NCBI GenBank assembly: GCA_902492235.1
Contig: CABUKS010000001.1
Span: 62,001 to 126,000 of the forward strand
DNA from: an uncultured Collinsella sp.
GTDB taxonomy: Bacteria; Actinomycetota; Coriobacteriia; Coriobacteriales; Coriobacteriaceae
Direction: 5' to 3'
DNA length: 64,000 nucleotides
Both the position numbers and the translations under genes were made by a program. The number at the start of each line of letters is the position of its first letter. Position 1 is the first letter of the stretch. Under the pieces are notes generated by a model. It did no database searches. It was given only the letters and a program-made list of their open reading frames with translations, and was not told where the DNA came from. Below, in pieces: positions 1 to 9,545 of this stretch.

Positions 1-999
1 GAGCGCGTGGCGCTGCTCGGTGCCTCCGGATGTGGCAAGAGCTGTACGCTGCGCTGCATTGCCGGTGTGGAAACGCCCGACGAGGGCAAGATCGTCGTCA
101 ACGGCGTGACCTTTTTTGACTCGGCCTCGGGCGTTAACTTGTCGCCCCAGGAGCGTAAATGCGCTCTGCTGTTCCAAAACTATCAGCTGTTCCCCAACAT
201 GACGGTGGCCGACAACGTATGCGCCGGTGTAAAGGGCGCGGGAGACGCCGCGGCGCGCAAAAAGCTCGCCGAGCGTTATCTGAGCATTTTCGGTCTAGCC
301 GATTTTGCCGACCGCTATCCCGCGCGACTCTCGGGCGGCCAGCAGCAGCGTGTGGCCCTTGCTCGCATGGTGGCGGCGCACCCGGGCATCTTTATGTTCG
401 ACGAGCCCATGAGCGCACTCGATTCCTATCTTAAGAGCGCCCTCGAGCAGAACATGCTCGACCTGTTCGATGTATGCAACCGCACCGTGCTCTACGTGAG
501 CCACGACATCGACGAAGCGTGCCGCCTGTGCCAGCGCATCTGCGTGATGCACGACGGGCATGTTGAGGAGATCGGCTCCGTCGAGGACGTGGTCCGCCGT
601 CCGCAGACGCTGGCGGCGCTGCGCCTGACGGGCTGCAAGAACACAAGCCGGGCGCGCAAGATCGGCGACGAAGAAGTTGAGGCCCTCGACTGGGGCATGA
701 GCTTTAACGTGGGTCGCGAGGTTCCCGATAATGTGGCGTACCTGGGCATTCGCGCAAGCTACTTCCATGTTGACAATCGCGCGGGGCGGGGTCGCAACAG
801 CTATGATTTGCACGTGGCCCGAGTGAGCGATTCGCGCTTTGAGCGCCTGGTGCTGTTGGACGTGCCGCGTACTGATGCGCCCACGCGTCTACAGTGGAAG
901 GTCAACAAAGTGAACGTAGCTGCCGACGGGCTGCCGCAGGCCGACGAGACCCTGCGCATGCACTTCGATGCGAGTAGGATCCACTTGGTTTGTCGATAG
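1..999 (+). CDS. ABC transporter ATP-binding protein, molybdate (ModC)-like, 5' truncated
   Basis: This is the nucleotide-binding subunit of an importer and enters the window already inside the ATPase domain. The Walker A motif GASGCGKS lies at the left edge, the signature LSGGQQQR follows at about 307-390, then the Walker B stretch [12 protein letters not shown] and the switch histidine in [10 protein letters not shown]-terminal domain of about 110 residues follows the ATPase core, as in ModC/CysA-type proteins that carry a regulatory oxyanion or MOP-like domain. I infer molybdate rather than sulfate or iron because the window encodes several molybdopterin enzymes and MobA. The permease and binding-protein genes would lie to the left, outside the window. 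Family assignment is firm; substrate is inference. Confidence 0.75.
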   Translation, partial: ERVALLGASGCGKSCTLRCIAGVETPDEGKIVVNGVTFFDSASGVNLSPQERKCALLFQNYQLFPNMTVADNVCAGVKGAGDAAARKKLAERYLSIFGLADFADRYPARLSGGQQQRVALARMVAAHPGIFMFDEPMSALDSYLKSALEQNMLDLFDVCNRTVLYVSHDIDEACRLCQRICVMHDGHVEEIGSVEDVVRRPQTLAALRLTGCKNTSRARKIGDEEVEALDWGMSFNVGREVPDNVAYLGIRASYFHVDNRAGRGRNSYDLHVARVSDSRFERLVLLDVPRTDAPTRLQWKVNKVNVAADGLPQADETLRMHFDASRIHLVCR

Positions 1000-1428
1000 C
1001 GCCGGGTAATGCCGTCGGGGATATAAGCCTCGGCGGCTTTGTCTTGCCGCTCGCCGAATGAGGAATGACAAACTCTTATCAATAAAGATAATTATTTATT
1101 AAACGACGGCACACGACGCTGTCGTACGAATGTCAACGGCGTTCGTCTGGACGACAATCGTTGATATAGTTACCTTCGACGAGAAAAGGAGGGCGCGCCG
1201 ATGCCGCAGAAGACATATTCGCGTCGCGTTGTCGCGCGTGCCCTGTATATGGCTCGGAGCCGCATATGAGCAGGTATGTTCACGGCTCCGGGAGAGACGA
1301 CGCACAACTAAATAATCGACTGCAAAGCGGGTTCCCCAAAATTCCGGGTTTGAGCACGGCTGGGTTTTCGCCACCCACCGTGCAGAAATACCGTAGCTAT
1401 TCATTTTTGGTTCGAGAGGGGAACCGTC
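1000..1428 (+). promoter_or_regulatory. Intergenic region with candidate structured 5' leader
   Basis: No convincing gene lies in these 429 bases. An AT-rich stretch at about 1068-1105 could hold a promoter. Downstream are two good hairpins. The first pairs GGAGCCG (1256-1262) with CGGCTCC (1283-1289) and has an inner CATAT/GTATG stem. The second pairs GCACGG (1354-1359) with CCGTGC (1378-1383) and TGGGT with ACCCA. Neither is followed by a T run, so they are not simple terminators. They sit in what would be the leader of the dehydratase-like gene at 1429. A riboswitch or attenuator is possible, but I recognise no known class. Confidence 0.35.
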
Positions 1429-2712
1429 ATGGCTGAAGAATTCGATTTCCATCCGATGTGGGAGAGCCTCGGCATGAATCTTGCCGACCACGACATGCTG
1501 CTGGGCGCCGTGGGCCAGATGTACGGCGACATGTTCCTGACGCAGAACAATCGCCCCAAGTCCACTTCCTACCTGGACTTTGTGGCTACCAACATCCACA
1601 GCGGCCGTATTAAGGAGATGCTCGACAAGAAGGAGGCCGGCGAGGCCACCAAGATCGTCGGTTCGTTCTGCGTCTACGTGCCCGAGGAGATTGTGCTCGC
1701 CTGCGACGGTATCCCCGTGGGTCTGTGCTCTGGTGCCGATTGGGCAACCGATAAGGTTGAGGAGCACCTGCCGCGCAACACCTGCCCGCTCATCAAGAGC
1801 TTTGCCGGCTTTAAGCTGGGCGAGGTCTGCCCCTACATCGAGTCGAGCGACCTGGTGGTGGGCGAGAACACTTGCGATGGCAAGAAGAAGGCCTACGAGT
1901 TCTTTGCCACGCAAAAGAACATGTACGTCATGGATATCCCTAACGTGCACGACGAGTCGACGCTCGTGACCTGGAAGGCCGAGGTCAAGAAGCTTGCCGC
2001 CAAGATCGAGGAGGAGTGTGGCGTCAAGATTACGCCCGAGCGCCTGAAGGCTGCCATCCACGCCGTCAACGAGAAGCGTCGCGCTCTGCAACGTCTGGCT
2101 GCGACCCGCGCTGCCGATCCGGCGCCCATCAGCGGTCTCGACAGCCTGCTGACCGTTCAGGCCGCCTTTATGGACGACACACCGCGTCTGACCGGCGCCA
2201 TCAACGATATGGCTGCCGAGTGCGAGGAACGCGTCGCCAACGGTGAGGGCGTGGCGCCCAAGGGCACCAAGCGCATCCTGTACACCGGTACGCCCATGGC
2301 CGTGCCCAACTGGAAGCTCTTCAACCTCATCGAGAAGGCCGGCGGCGTTGTGGTGGGCGAGGAGTCCTGCACGGGCTCGCGCTACTACAAGGACCTGGTC
2401 GATGAGTCTGGCGAGACGGTCGACGAGATGCTCGATGCCATCGCCGAGCGCTACTTTAAGATCAACTGCGCCGTCTTTACGCCCAACGACCAGCGTATGA
2501 AGGACATTGTCCAGATGGCCAAGGAACTGCATGCCGACGGCATCGTCGACGTGGCCCTGCAGTTCTGCACGCTCTACGAGATGGAGTCGTTTGCCTTGGA
2601 GAAGGCCGCCGAGGAGGCGGGCATTCCGTTTATGCACATCACGACCGACTACGCCGGCGAGGACGCCGGTCAGCTCCAGACCCGCATCGAGGCCTTCCTC
2701 GAGACGATTTAG
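1429..2712 (+). CDS. Double-cubane cluster / 2-hydroxyacyl-CoA dehydratase family protein 1
   Basis: This 427-residue protein belongs to the HgdB/FldC-like superfamily and most resembles the stand-alone double-cubane reductases (YjiM type) rather than two-subunit dehydratases. Many cysteines lie in the N-terminal half (positions 81, 92, 100, 119, 134 and 149) in family contexts such as NTCPLIKS and NTCDGKKK. A later cysteine lies in GEESCTGSR. Known family members are fed electrons at very low potential by an ATP-hydrolysing activase; a matching activase gene lies at 9546. The start has a GAGAGGGGAA ribosome site. A paralogue at 8227 shares the motifs. The substrate cannot be told from sequence, and an acyl-CoA dehydratase role is less likely because no adjacent pair of subunits is present. 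Confidence 0.8.
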   Translation: MAEEFDFHPMWESLGMNLADHDMLLGAVGQMYGDMFLTQNNRPKSTSYLDFVATNIHSGRIKEMLDKKEAGEATKIVGSFCVYVPEEIVLACDGIPVGLCSGADWATDKVEEHLPRNTCPLIKSFAGFKLGEVCPYIESSDLVVGENTCDGKKKAYEFFATQKNMYVMDIPNVHDESTLVTWKAEVKKLAAKIEEECGVKITPERLKAAIHAVNEKRRALQRLAATRAADPAPISGLDSLLTVQAAFMDDTPRLTGAINDMAAECEERVANGEGVAPKGTKRILYTGTPMAVPNWKLFNLIEKAGGVVVGEESCTGSRYYKDLVDESGETVDEMLDAIAERYFKINCAVFTPNDQRMKDIVQMAKELHADGIVDVALQFCTLYEMESFALEKAAEEAGIPFMHITTDYAGEDAGQLQTRIEAFLETI

Positions 2713-2779
2713 CCGCACCTGCGCTAAGCTGTGCCGCCGGGTGTTCCTATCCACGCGATAGGGATTTCTCTGTTGCCGT

Positions 2780-2861
2780 GCCGGTCGGTGTCCGGATGCA
2801 CCGCAGGGCACCGACCGGCTTCGCATAGCTGCCGGGGCGGGGATTTCCGCCGTCCCGGCAG
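2780..2861 (+). terminator. Two consecutive strong hairpins between dehydratase-like gene and ABC operon
   Basis: The first hairpin pairs GCCGGTCGGTG (2780-2790) with CACCGACCGGC (2809-2819), 11 of 11 bases. The second pairs 2829-2840 with 2850-2861 (CTGCCGGG with CCCGGCAG at its base). Only a weak T-rich tail follows. They could be a leaky terminator, or mRNA-stabilising structures that set different expression of the binding protein gene starting at 2897. Confidence 0.5.
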
Positions 2862-2896
2862 ATTCTGTCCGTTTGTTCAGACACGAAAGGAACTCA

Positions 2897-4507
2897 ATGA
2901 ACAACGACCTTTTCAAGGCGGGCGTCTCCCGTCGCGGTTTTCTGACCGGCTCCGCTGCCCTGTGCGCCATGGCGGGCCTCGGCCTCGCCGGCTGCGGCGG
3001 TTCGGGCGCCGAGAGCGGTAGCGCCGCTGCCTCCGGCCAGGATGTGGAGTATCGCGACGAGCTGCAGATCGCGCTCCCGGCGAGCCCGGACGGCCTCGAT
3101 CCGCACACCACGTCGTCGCTTGTGACCATGGACATCATCTGCAACGTCGTCGAGCCGCTCTTTGGCCTCGATAGCGACTACGAGCCCCAGCCCGTGCTGG
3201 CCAAGGGCTATGAGGTCTCCGACGACGGCCTGACCTACACCATCAAGCTGCGCGAGGGCGTCACCTTCCACAACGGCAAGGAGTTTGGCTCCGAGGACGT
3301 CGTGGCCTCGATGAACCGCTGGCTCACCGTCAACGACCGCGCCGCGAGCCTGCTTCCCGGTGCCACCTTCGCCGCCTCGGGCGACCACGAGGTCACCTGC
3401 ACACTGACCGAGCCTGCCATCGACTTTCTGATCATTCTGGGCAACCACTCCCAGTATCCGGGTATCTTCCCCTCCGAGGTCATCGAGGCCGCGGGCGATA
3501 CCGGCGTGACCGAGTACGTGGGTACCGGTGCCTATAAGTTTGTGGAGTGGAAGCAGGACCAGTACGTCCATCTCACCCGCTACGAGGACTATGTCGCCGC
3601 CCACGGCAAGGCTTCGGGCTACACCGGCAAGGTCTCCGCGCCCACCAAGGACATCTACTATCAGTTCGTGACCGAGGCCTCCACGCGCGTGAGCGGGTTT
3701 GAGACCGGCGAGTACGATATTGCTGGCGAGATTCCCACCGAGAACTACCACGACTTCGACGGCAACGACGACGTCAAGCTCTACACCCATAACGCCGGCG
3801 TTCTGACCGCCTTCCTCAACATGAACGAGGGCATCTTCGCCGACGAGGAGATCCGCAAGTGCGCCCTCATGGCTATCGACTGCGAGGCGGCCGCCCTTGC
3901 CGTCTATGGCGAGAAGGAGCTCTTCAACATCGATCCCAACCTTGGCAACCCCGAGAACACTCAGTGGGCGACCGACGCGGGCAAGAAGTACTTCAACCAG
4001 GCCGACGCCAAGGCCGCCAAGAAGGCTCTGGCCAAGACCTCCTATGCCGGTGAGACGGTCAAGCTGCTGACCACCCCCGATTACAAGGATATGTACAACG
4101 CCACCGTCGCGCTGCAGGAGCAGCTCGAGAAGGCCGGCTTCACCGCCGAGGTCGACAGCTACGAGTTCGCGACCTTTATGGACATCCGCTCCGGCAAGCC
4201 CGAGCAGTGGGACCTCTTTGTGGCCTCCACCAACTACAAGCCCATCCCGGCCCAGTCCCTCTCGGTCTCCAAGGCCTTCTATGGCCTGTCCGACGAGAAG
4301 GCGCTCAAGCTCGTGGCCGAGACCCGCACCGCCAAGGACACCGACGCCGCGGCCAAGAAGTGGGCCGAGGCTCAGGAGCGCCTCTATGAGATCGCCGTCA
4401 TCGAGCCGCTTTGCCACTACGCTTCCATCACGGGCACCCAGGCAGACGTCGAGGACGTCGAGGTGCTCGACGGCGCCATCGTTTGGAATGCCAAGCGTCC
4501 GGAGTAA
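2897..4507 (+). CDS. ABC transporter substrate-binding lipoprotein (peptide/nickel family)
   Basis: This 536-residue extracytoplasmic binding protein belongs to the SBP_bac_5 (OppA/DppA/NikA) family. The N terminus carries a twin-arginine motif SRRGFL, a hydrophobic stretch and a lipobox LAGC, so it is predicted to be a lipid-anchored protein, possibly exported by Tat. The family-typical region DGLTYTIKLREGVTFHNG follows at about residues 110-130. I chose the ATG at 2897 because it has AAAGGAACTCA directly upstream; an in-frame ATG 24 bases earlier would add a useless extension. It is the first gene of a complete importer (permeases, then two ATPases). The ligand is unknown: oligopeptides, or nickel for the Hyf hydrogenase, are the main options. 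Confidence 0.85.
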   Translation: MNNDLFKAGVSRRGFLTGSAALCAMAGLGLAGCGGSGAESGSAAASGQDVEYRDELQIALPASPDGLDPHTTSSLVTMDIICNVVEPLFGLDSDYEPQPVLAKGYEVSDDGLTYTIKLREGVTFHNGKEFGSEDVVASMNRWLTVNDRAASLLPGATFAASGDHEVTCTLTEPAIDFLIILGNHSQYPGIFPSEVIEAAGDTGVTEYVGTGAYKFVEWKQDQYVHLTRYEDYVAAHGKASGYTGKVSAPTKDIYYQFVTEASTRVSGFETGEYDIAGEIPTENYHDFDGNDDVKLYTHNAGVLTAFLNMNEGIFADEEIRKCALMAIDCEAAALAVYGEKELFNIDPNLGNPENTQWATDAGKKYFNQADAKAAKKALAKTSYAGETVKLLTTPDYKDMYNATVALQEQLEKAGFTAEVDSYEFATFMDIRSGKPEQWDLFVASTNYKPIPAQSLSVSKAFYGLSDEKALKLVAETRTAKDTDAAAKKWAEAQERLYEIAVIEPLCHYASITGTQADVEDVEVLDGAIVWNAKRPE

Positions 4508-4517
4508 TGCAATAGAT

Positions 4518-4561
4518 GGCGTGGCGGCTTGAGGGATCTGGTCCCCTGTGGCCGCCACGCC
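4518..4561 (+). other. Intra-operon hairpin after the binding-protein gene
   Basis: GGCGTGGCGGC (4518-4528) pairs perfectly with GCCGCCACGCC (4551-4561) and a GAGGGA/TCCCCT inner stem can extend it. No T run follows. Hairpins in this place commonly protect the binding-protein transcript from 3' decay or attenuate the permease genes; that role is inference. Confidence 0.6.
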
Positions 4562-4595
4562 CTGTCCACGTTCAGAGGGGAAATAGACGCCTCGC

Positions 4596-5549
4596 ATGTT
4601 GAAGTACACGCTCAAACGTATAGGCGCGATGGTTCCGGTGATGCTCATCATCTCGGTCGTCGTGTTTTTGATTATCTATCTCACACCGGGTGACCCGGCT
4701 TCTTCGATGCTCGGCATGGAGGCTTCGGCCGACCAGATCGAGCGCGTCAACGATAGCCTGGGACTCAACGAGCCGCTGCCGCAGCGCTACGTTGAGTGGA
4801 TGGACGGCGTGCTTACCGGCGACCTGGGCGATTCGTATTTTATGCGCCAGCCCGTCACGCAGGCGATCGCCGAGCACTTTGGCCCCACGCTATCGCTCGC
4901 GCTTCTGGCACAGCTCATCGCGCTGTTGATTGCACTGCCCTGCGGCGTCGTCGCCGCCCTCAAACATGGGTCGCGCACCGACGCGGTCTTGCGTGTCGTT
5001 GCTCTTTTGGGCGTGGCGATACTCGGCTTTTTGATGGCGCTCATGCTTATGTGGCTGTTTGCCGTCACGTTGCGTGTGTTCCCGGTGGCCGGCTATGCGC
5101 CGCTATCGAAGGGTTGGTTCAGCCATTTACGCTATCTTGCGTTGCCGGCCATATCGCTTGGATGTGTGCAGGCGGCCCTGCTCATGCGCATGACCCGTTC
5201 GAGCGTGATCGAGGCCATGCAGCTCGACTGCGTCAAGACGGCGCGTGCCAAGGGCGTCTCCGAGGTTCGCGTCGTGCTGGCCCATGCCCTGCGCAACGCA
5301 GCGCTGCCGATTCTCACCTCGGTCGGCTATTCTTTTGGCGCCCTGATTACGGGTGCCGTGGTGACTGAGGCCATTTTTAACATCCCCGGTTTGGGCCAGC
5401 TGGTCACGAGCTCTATCGAGCGTCGCGACTATCCGGTGATTCAGGGCGTGCTGCTGGTCATCGCCTTGTTGAATTCGGTGATCAATCTGGTCGTCGACCT
5501 TGCCTACGGCGCTTTTGACCCGCGCGCTCGCAAATGGGGCGATGCATGA
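4596..5549 (+). CDS. ABC transporter permease, DppB/OppB type
   Basis: This 317-residue inner-membrane permease begins MLKYTLKRIGAMVPVMLIISVVVF, the usual first transmembrane helix of DppB/NikB proteins. The PGDPA motif of the family follows, and the cytoplasmic coupling (EAA) loop is visible near residues 210-240 in the region TARAKGVSEVRVVLAHALRN. About six membrane segments are expected. The gene follows the binding protein after an 88-base gap holding a hairpin and overlaps the next permease by an ATGA junction. It forms the channel with the 5546 product. Confidence 0.88.
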   Translation: MLKYTLKRIGAMVPVMLIISVVVFLIIYLTPGDPASSMLGMEASADQIERVNDSLGLNEPLPQRYVEWMDGVLTGDLGDSYFMRQPVTQAIAEHFGPTLSLALLAQLIALLIALPCGVVAALKHGSRTDAVLRVVALLGVAILGFLMALMLMWLFAVTLRVFPVAGYAPLSKGWFSHLRYLALPAISLGCVQAALLMRMTRSSVIEAMQLDCVKTARAKGVSEVRVVLAHALRNAALPILTSVGYSFGALITGAVVTEAIFNIPGLGQLVTSSIERRDYPVIQGVLLVIALLNSVINLVVDLAYGAFDPRARKWGDA

Positions 5550-6376
5550 TGGCAAACTTTAAGAAGGCTCTTGCCAACAAGGGGTTTGTGGTCGGCGGCT
5601 GCATTTTCCTGGCGATTGCGCTGATCGCGCTCGTCGGTCCGCTGGTGTGGACGGTTAATCCCAATGCGCAGGAGATGGCGTTGCGACTTTCGGCACCTTC
5701 GCCCGCGCATCCCTTTGGCTGCGATGACTTTGGCCGCGACCTGCTTGCCCGCGTCATCGCGGGCGCGCGCGTGTCGCTTGGCGTCGGCATTGCCGTCACG
5801 CTCGCGACGAGTGTGCTCGGCTTGGTGATCGGCGCCTATGCGTGCTACAACGAGAGGCTCGATCATATTCTCATGCGCATCTGCGACGGCCTTATGTCCA
5901 TTCCGGGCGTGCTGCTGGCCATCGCGCTCATGGCGATGATGGGGGCGAGCGTGTGGAACGTCATCATCGCGCTCTCCATCGTCTATACGCCCAGCATGGC
6001 GCGCATCGTGCGCTCGCGCGCGATGGTGGTCAAGGAGGAGCCCTTTGTGGAGGCCCTGCGCGTGCAGGGCGCCTCGACCGCGCGCATCGTGTGGCTGCAT
6101 ATCGTGCCCAACGTTATGGCGCCCTTCCTGGTGCAGGCGACCTTCGTCTTTGCCGAGGCCGTGCTCTCTGAGGCCGCCCTCTCGTTTCTGGGCCTGGGTA
6201 TCAAGGCGCCCGACGCCAGCTGGGGAAACATCCTGCAGGCGGGCAAGAACGTGATGCGCAAAGCCCCGTGGATGATCTTCTTCCCGGCAGCGGCCATCAT
6301 CGCGAGCGTGCTTTCGCTGAACCTTGCCGGCGACGGCCTGCGCGACGCCCTCGACCCCAAGACCAAGGAGGACTAG
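5546..6376 (+). CDS. ABC transporter permease, DppC/OppC type
   Basis: This is the second permease, 276 residues from the ATG at 5546, which overlaps the stop of the upstream gene (ATGA); an ATG 3 bases later or one 12 bases earlier is also possible. The N-terminal helix, the HPFGCDDFGRDLLARVIAGAR-like DppC motif near residues 55-75 and the EAA loop VEALRVQGASTARIVWLHI are all typical. The end SLNLAGDGLRDALDP is the conserved C terminus of DppC/NikC proteins. It pairs with the 4596 product to form the translocation pore. Confidence 0.88.
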   Translation: MMANFKKALANKGFVVGGCIFLAIALIALVGPLVWTVNPNAQEMALRLSAPSPAHPFGCDDFGRDLLARVIAGARVSLGVGIAVTLATSVLGLVIGAYACYNERLDHILMRICDGLMSIPGVLLAIALMAMMGASVWNVIIALSIVYTPSMARIVRSRAMVVKEEPFVEALRVQGASTARIVWLHIVPNVMAPFLVQATFVFAEAVLSEAALSFLGLGIKAPDASWGNILQAGKNVMRKAPWMIFFPAAAIIASVLSLNLAGDGLRDALDPKTKED

Positions 6377-6379
6377 CCC

Positions 6380-7375
6380 ATGAGCGAACATCTTTTGGAC
6401 GTGCGCGACCTCTGCATCTCGTTTGTGGGCCGCGATGGCAACGCGCTGGAAGCCGTCAACAAACTCAACCTACATATCGATGCCGGCGAGATCGTTGGTG
6501 TTGTCGGCGAGTCCGGCTGCGGTAAGTCGGTGTTTGCCCAGAGTGTCATGCGCCTATTGGAGCATGAACAGAAGATGGCCTATACCGGTCAGATTCTCTT
6601 TGACGGGGAGGACCTGCTCGCGCGCCCGCTCAAGCGCATGCGCGAGGTGCGCGGCTGCGATATTGCCATGATCTTTCAGGACCCGTTGTCCTCACTCAAC
6701 CCCGTCATGACGGTGGGCGCGCAGGTTATCGAGGCGGTGAGGGCCCACCGTAAGGTGAGCCGACGCGAAGCCCGCAACGAGGCTCTATCGCTGTTGGAGC
6801 GTGTGGGAATTCGAGATGCCGCGGCTCGCTTCGACATGTATCCGGGCGATTTTAGCGGCGGCATGCGCCAGCGCGTGATGATTGCCATGGCGCTTGCCGG
6901 TCATCCGCGACTGCTGATTGCCGATGAGCCCACCACGGCACTCGACACCACCACCCAAAAGCAGATCCTCGACCTACTGCGCGACCTCAACCGCACCGAG
7001 AACATGGCGGTGCTTTTTATCAGCCATGATTTGGGTGTCGTCACGAGCATCTGCTCGCGCGTGCACGTCATGTATCTGGGCCAAATCGTAGAAGAGATCG
7101 ACGCCTGCGGCCTTATGGAGCGCCCGAGCCACCCGTATGCCCAGGGGCTCATCGCGAGCATTCCGCCGCTCGAAGGCGAGCGAGTTGACACGTTGGCGGA
7201 TATTCCGGGCACAGTGCCGCCGCTTACGGCAATACCCTGTGGATGCCGCTTTGCGCCTCGTTGCGCCCGGGCGGACGAGCGTTGCCGCGCACAGGAGCCT
7301 CCGCTGGTTGCCGTGAATGCGTGCGACCGGTCTAAATGCTGGCTTGTCGAGAAAGGGGAGTGCCATGGCTGTTGA
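6380..7375 (+). CDS. ABC transporter ATP-binding protein, DppD/OppD type
   Basis: This 331-residue ATPase has Walker A GESGCGKS near residue 48, the Q-loop context MIFQDPLSSLNPV, the signature FSGGMRQRV and the Walker B LLIADEPTTALD, followed by ISHDLG. The C terminus has the oligopeptide-family extension with four cysteines in CGCRFAPRC and CRAQEPP/CDRSKC contexts, which in OppD/DppD relatives can bind an Fe-S cluster. Its start lies three bases after the permease stop, and its end overlaps the next ATPase by 11 bases, so it is translationally coupled. Confidence 0.9.
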   Translation: MSEHLLDVRDLCISFVGRDGNALEAVNKLNLHIDAGEIVGVVGESGCGKSVFAQSVMRLLEHEQKMAYTGQILFDGEDLLARPLKRMREVRGCDIAMIFQDPLSSLNPVMTVGAQVIEAVRAHRKVSRREARNEALSLLERVGIRDAAARFDMYPGDFSGGMRQRVMIAMALAGHPRLLIADEPTTALDTTTQKQILDLLRDLNRTENMAVLFISHDLGVVTSICSRVHVMYLGQIVEEIDACGLMERPSHPYAQGLIASIPPLEGERVDTLADIPGTVPPLTAIPCGCRFAPRCARADERCRAQEPPLVAVNACDRSKCWLVEKGECHGC

Positions 7376-8150
7376 TAGCGAAGCCCTGCTTAGGGTCTCA
7401 CATCTGACTAAAACGTATCCCATGCCGGGCTCAGGTTTTAAGCGTCAGGTCTTTACCGCCGTGGACGATCTGTCGTTTGAGATCGCGCCGGGCGAGGTCT
7501 ATGGCCTGGTTGGCGAATCCGGATCGGGCAAGTCGACGACTGGACGCCTGATCTGTGGTCTCGAACGTGCGGATTCCGGCTCGATTGTCTATCGCGGGCA
7601 CGACCTCGCCACGATGTCGGAGCGCGAACGCAAGCCGTTTCGCCGCGAGATCCAGCTGGTATTCCAGGATAGCTCTACGGCTTTTGACCCGCGCAACCGT
7701 GTCGGCCGCATTTTGGAGGAGCCGCTGATTATCGCCGGCGTGCGCGATGCGGATGAGCGCCATGGGCGCGCGCTCTCGGCTCTAGCCTCGGTCGGTCTTC
7801 TGGCAGAGCATTACGACCGCTATCCGCATGACCTTTCGGGAGGACAGCGTCAGCGACTCAATCTGGCACGGGCGCTTATTTGCGAGCCGCGCCTTGTGGT
7901 ATGCGACGAGCCGGTCTCGGCGCTTGACGTGTCCGTTCAGGCCCAAGTGCTCAACTTGCTTCGCGACCTGCAGCGCACGACGGGCGTGGCGCTGCTGTTT
8001 ATCACGCATGATATGCGTGTGGTTCGGCATATGTCCGACCGGATTGGCGTGCTCTACCACGGTCGTCTTGTCGAGGAAGGCGCGGCCGAGGACGTGATCG
8101 CGCACCCGAGCGATCCGTATACGCAGGAGCTTATCGACGCCATTCCCTAG
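7365..8150 (+). CDS. ABC transporter ATP-binding protein, DppF/OppF type
   Basis: This is the second ATPase, 261 residues from the ATG at 7365, which has GAAAGGGGAG upstream. Walker [10 protein letters not shown], the Q-loop [13 protein letters not shown], the signature LSGGQRQRL and Walker [13 protein letters not shown] are all intact. It is shorter than the 6380 product and lacks the Cys-rich C-terminal extension. It would form a heterodimer with the 6380 product to drive the importer. A longer in-frame start at 7317 was rejected because it lies deep inside the upstream gene. Confidence 0.88.
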   Translation: MAVDSEALLRVSHLTKTYPMPGSGFKRQVFTAVDDLSFEIAPGEVYGLVGESGSGKSTTGRLICGLERADSGSIVYRGHDLATMSERERKPFRREIQLVFQDSSTAFDPRNRVGRILEEPLIIAGVRDADERHGRALSALASVGLLAEHYDRYPHDLSGGQRQRLNLARALICEPRLVVCDEPVSALDVSVQAQVLNLLRDLQRTTGVALLFITHDMRVVRHMSDRIGVLYHGRLVEEGAAEDVIAHPSDPYTQELIDAIP

Positions 8151-8226
8151 AGGATGCTTCCTTTTGGGTATGGCATGGGTTCGTTGTTTAATTGTCGGTA
8201 TATCGGTGCAAGAGAGGGGAACTACT

Positions 8227-9390
8227 ATGGCCGATATCGAGGAACAGCCGTTGCCGCGCACGTTTGAGGAGTTCAACGAGCAGCGCAAGGCGGCGTTTAT
8301 TCGCGTCAAGGATTACAAACAGGCCGGCAATCGCCTGGTCGGCTTTTTGTGCAGCTATACGCCGCTCGAGATCATCGATGCCGCGGGCGCCGCAAGTGTC
8401 GCTCTGTGCGGTACGTCCGATGAGGTGATTCCCGAGGCCGAGAAGGTGCTGCCGGCAAACCTCTGCCCGCTCATCAAGTCGACGTACGGCTTTGCCTACT
8501 CGCAAAAGTGCCCGTTTACGTACTTTAGCGACATGATCATCGGCGAGACCACCTGCGACGGCAAGAAGAAGATGTACGAGCTACTCAACGAGCTCAAGCG
8601 CACGCACATTCTGCATCTTCCGCAGGGTCGCGACCGCGCCTACGAGCGCGAGGGCTGGTACGAGGAGTGCCGTCTGCTCAAGGAGGAGCTCGAGGGCTTC
8701 TACGGCATCACGATTACCGACGACGACCTGCGCGCTGCCGTCCGTCGTCGCAACCGCTTGCGTGCGGCTCAGCTCGACATGTTTGCGCTTCAGGCCAACC
8801 AGCCTGCGGCCATGAGCGGCGTCGACTTGATGAGCACCATGTTTGCCGGTACGTTCAGTTTTGATATCGAGGCCTATACGCAGCAGCTGGAGCAAAAGGT
8901 CGCCAAGCTGCGCGAGGCCTACGACGCGGGCGAGCGCCCGGTCGCGGCGGATGCCAAGCGCATTCTGATCACCGGCTGCCCGGTGGGCGGCGTGATCAAC
9001 AAGATCGGTCGCACCATCGAGTCCAACGGCGGCGTGGTCGTGTGCATGGACGACTGCTCGGGCGAGCGTACGGCGGCCATGATGATCGATCCGGAGGCTC
9101 CCGATATCCTGCGCGCCATCGCCGACCGCTACCTGGATATCAACTGCTCGGTCATGACGCCCAACGACGGCCGTATGGAAAACACGCTGGCCATGTGCGA
9201 GAAGTATCATGTCGATGGCGTGGTGGAGAGCGTGCTCCAGGCGTGCCACACCTTCAACGTTGAGAGTGCGCGCATGCAGGAGGCCGTCGAGGGTGCGGAT
9301 ATTCCGTACATGAAGATCGAGACCGACTACAGCAACGGCGACATGGGCCAGATCGAGACCCGCATCGCCGCCTTCATCGAAACCCTCTAG
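8227..9390 (+). CDS. Double-cubane cluster / 2-hydroxyacyl-CoA dehydratase family protein 2
   Basis: This 387-residue paralogue of the 1429 product has the same cysteine contexts: NLCPLIKS (Cys80), QKCPFTYF (Cys95) and TTCDGKKK (Cys110), with DDCSGERT later. It lacks about 40 N-terminal residues present in the first copy. The start at 8227 is supported by GAGAGGGGAACT; a GTG/TTG-type extension to 8164 is not needed. Its own activase gene lies 155 bases downstream. The sequence split between the two copies (for example EESCTGS against DDCSGER) suggests distinct substrates or a division of labour rather than a recent duplication. Function beyond ATP-coupled low-potential reduction is unknown. 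Confidence 0.8.
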   Translation: MADIEEQPLPRTFEEFNEQRKAAFIRVKDYKQAGNRLVGFLCSYTPLEIIDAAGAASVALCGTSDEVIPEAEKVLPANLCPLIKSTYGFAYSQKCPFTYFSDMIIGETTCDGKKKMYELLNELKRTHILHLPQGRDRAYEREGWYEECRLLKEELEGFYGITITDDDLRAAVRRRNRLRAAQLDMFALQANQPAAMSGVDLMSTMFAGTFSFDIEAYTQQLEQKVAKLREAYDAGERPVAADAKRILITGCPVGGVINKIGRTIESNGGVVVCMDDCSGERTAAMMIDPEAPDILRAIADRYLDINCSVMTPNDGRMENTLAMCEKYHVDGVVESVLQACHTFNVESARMQEAVEGADIPYMKIETDYSNGDMGQIETRIAAFIETL

Positions 9391-9396
9391 CTTTCT

Positions 9397-9481
9397 CAGG
9401 CACCGGATCTTGCCCCTCAAACCGTCGCTTGCGTACCCAAAGTACGCTGCGCTCCGCTTTCGGGGCAATCTCCGGCACCTG
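9397..9481. repeat. Long nested inverted repeat (hairpin element A)
   Basis: The outer arms 9397-9416 and 9462-9481 are imperfect complements (16 of 20 positions). Nested inside is GCGTAC/GTACGC (9431-9436 and 9442-9447) around a CCAAA loop. It lies between the dehydratase-like gene and the activase gene, has no T run, and shares its nested design with elements at 51163 and 54014. Confidence 0.6.
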
Positions 9482-9545
9482 TGAAACCTAGAGCTAAGGC
9501 GCCTGAACGCGCCGCTACCTTTGATGTTTAGATTGGAAGAGAGCC

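Noticed and set aside
1130..1315. Small 61-codon frame in the leader region
   Set aside because: Arg-rich, no ribosome site, overlaps the hairpins and has no recognisable features.
2897..8150. Assigning the ABC importer firmly as a nickel transporter because Hyf needs nickel
   Set aside because: The family covers peptides, nickel and other ligands, and no diagnostic residues can be read; kept as an open option.
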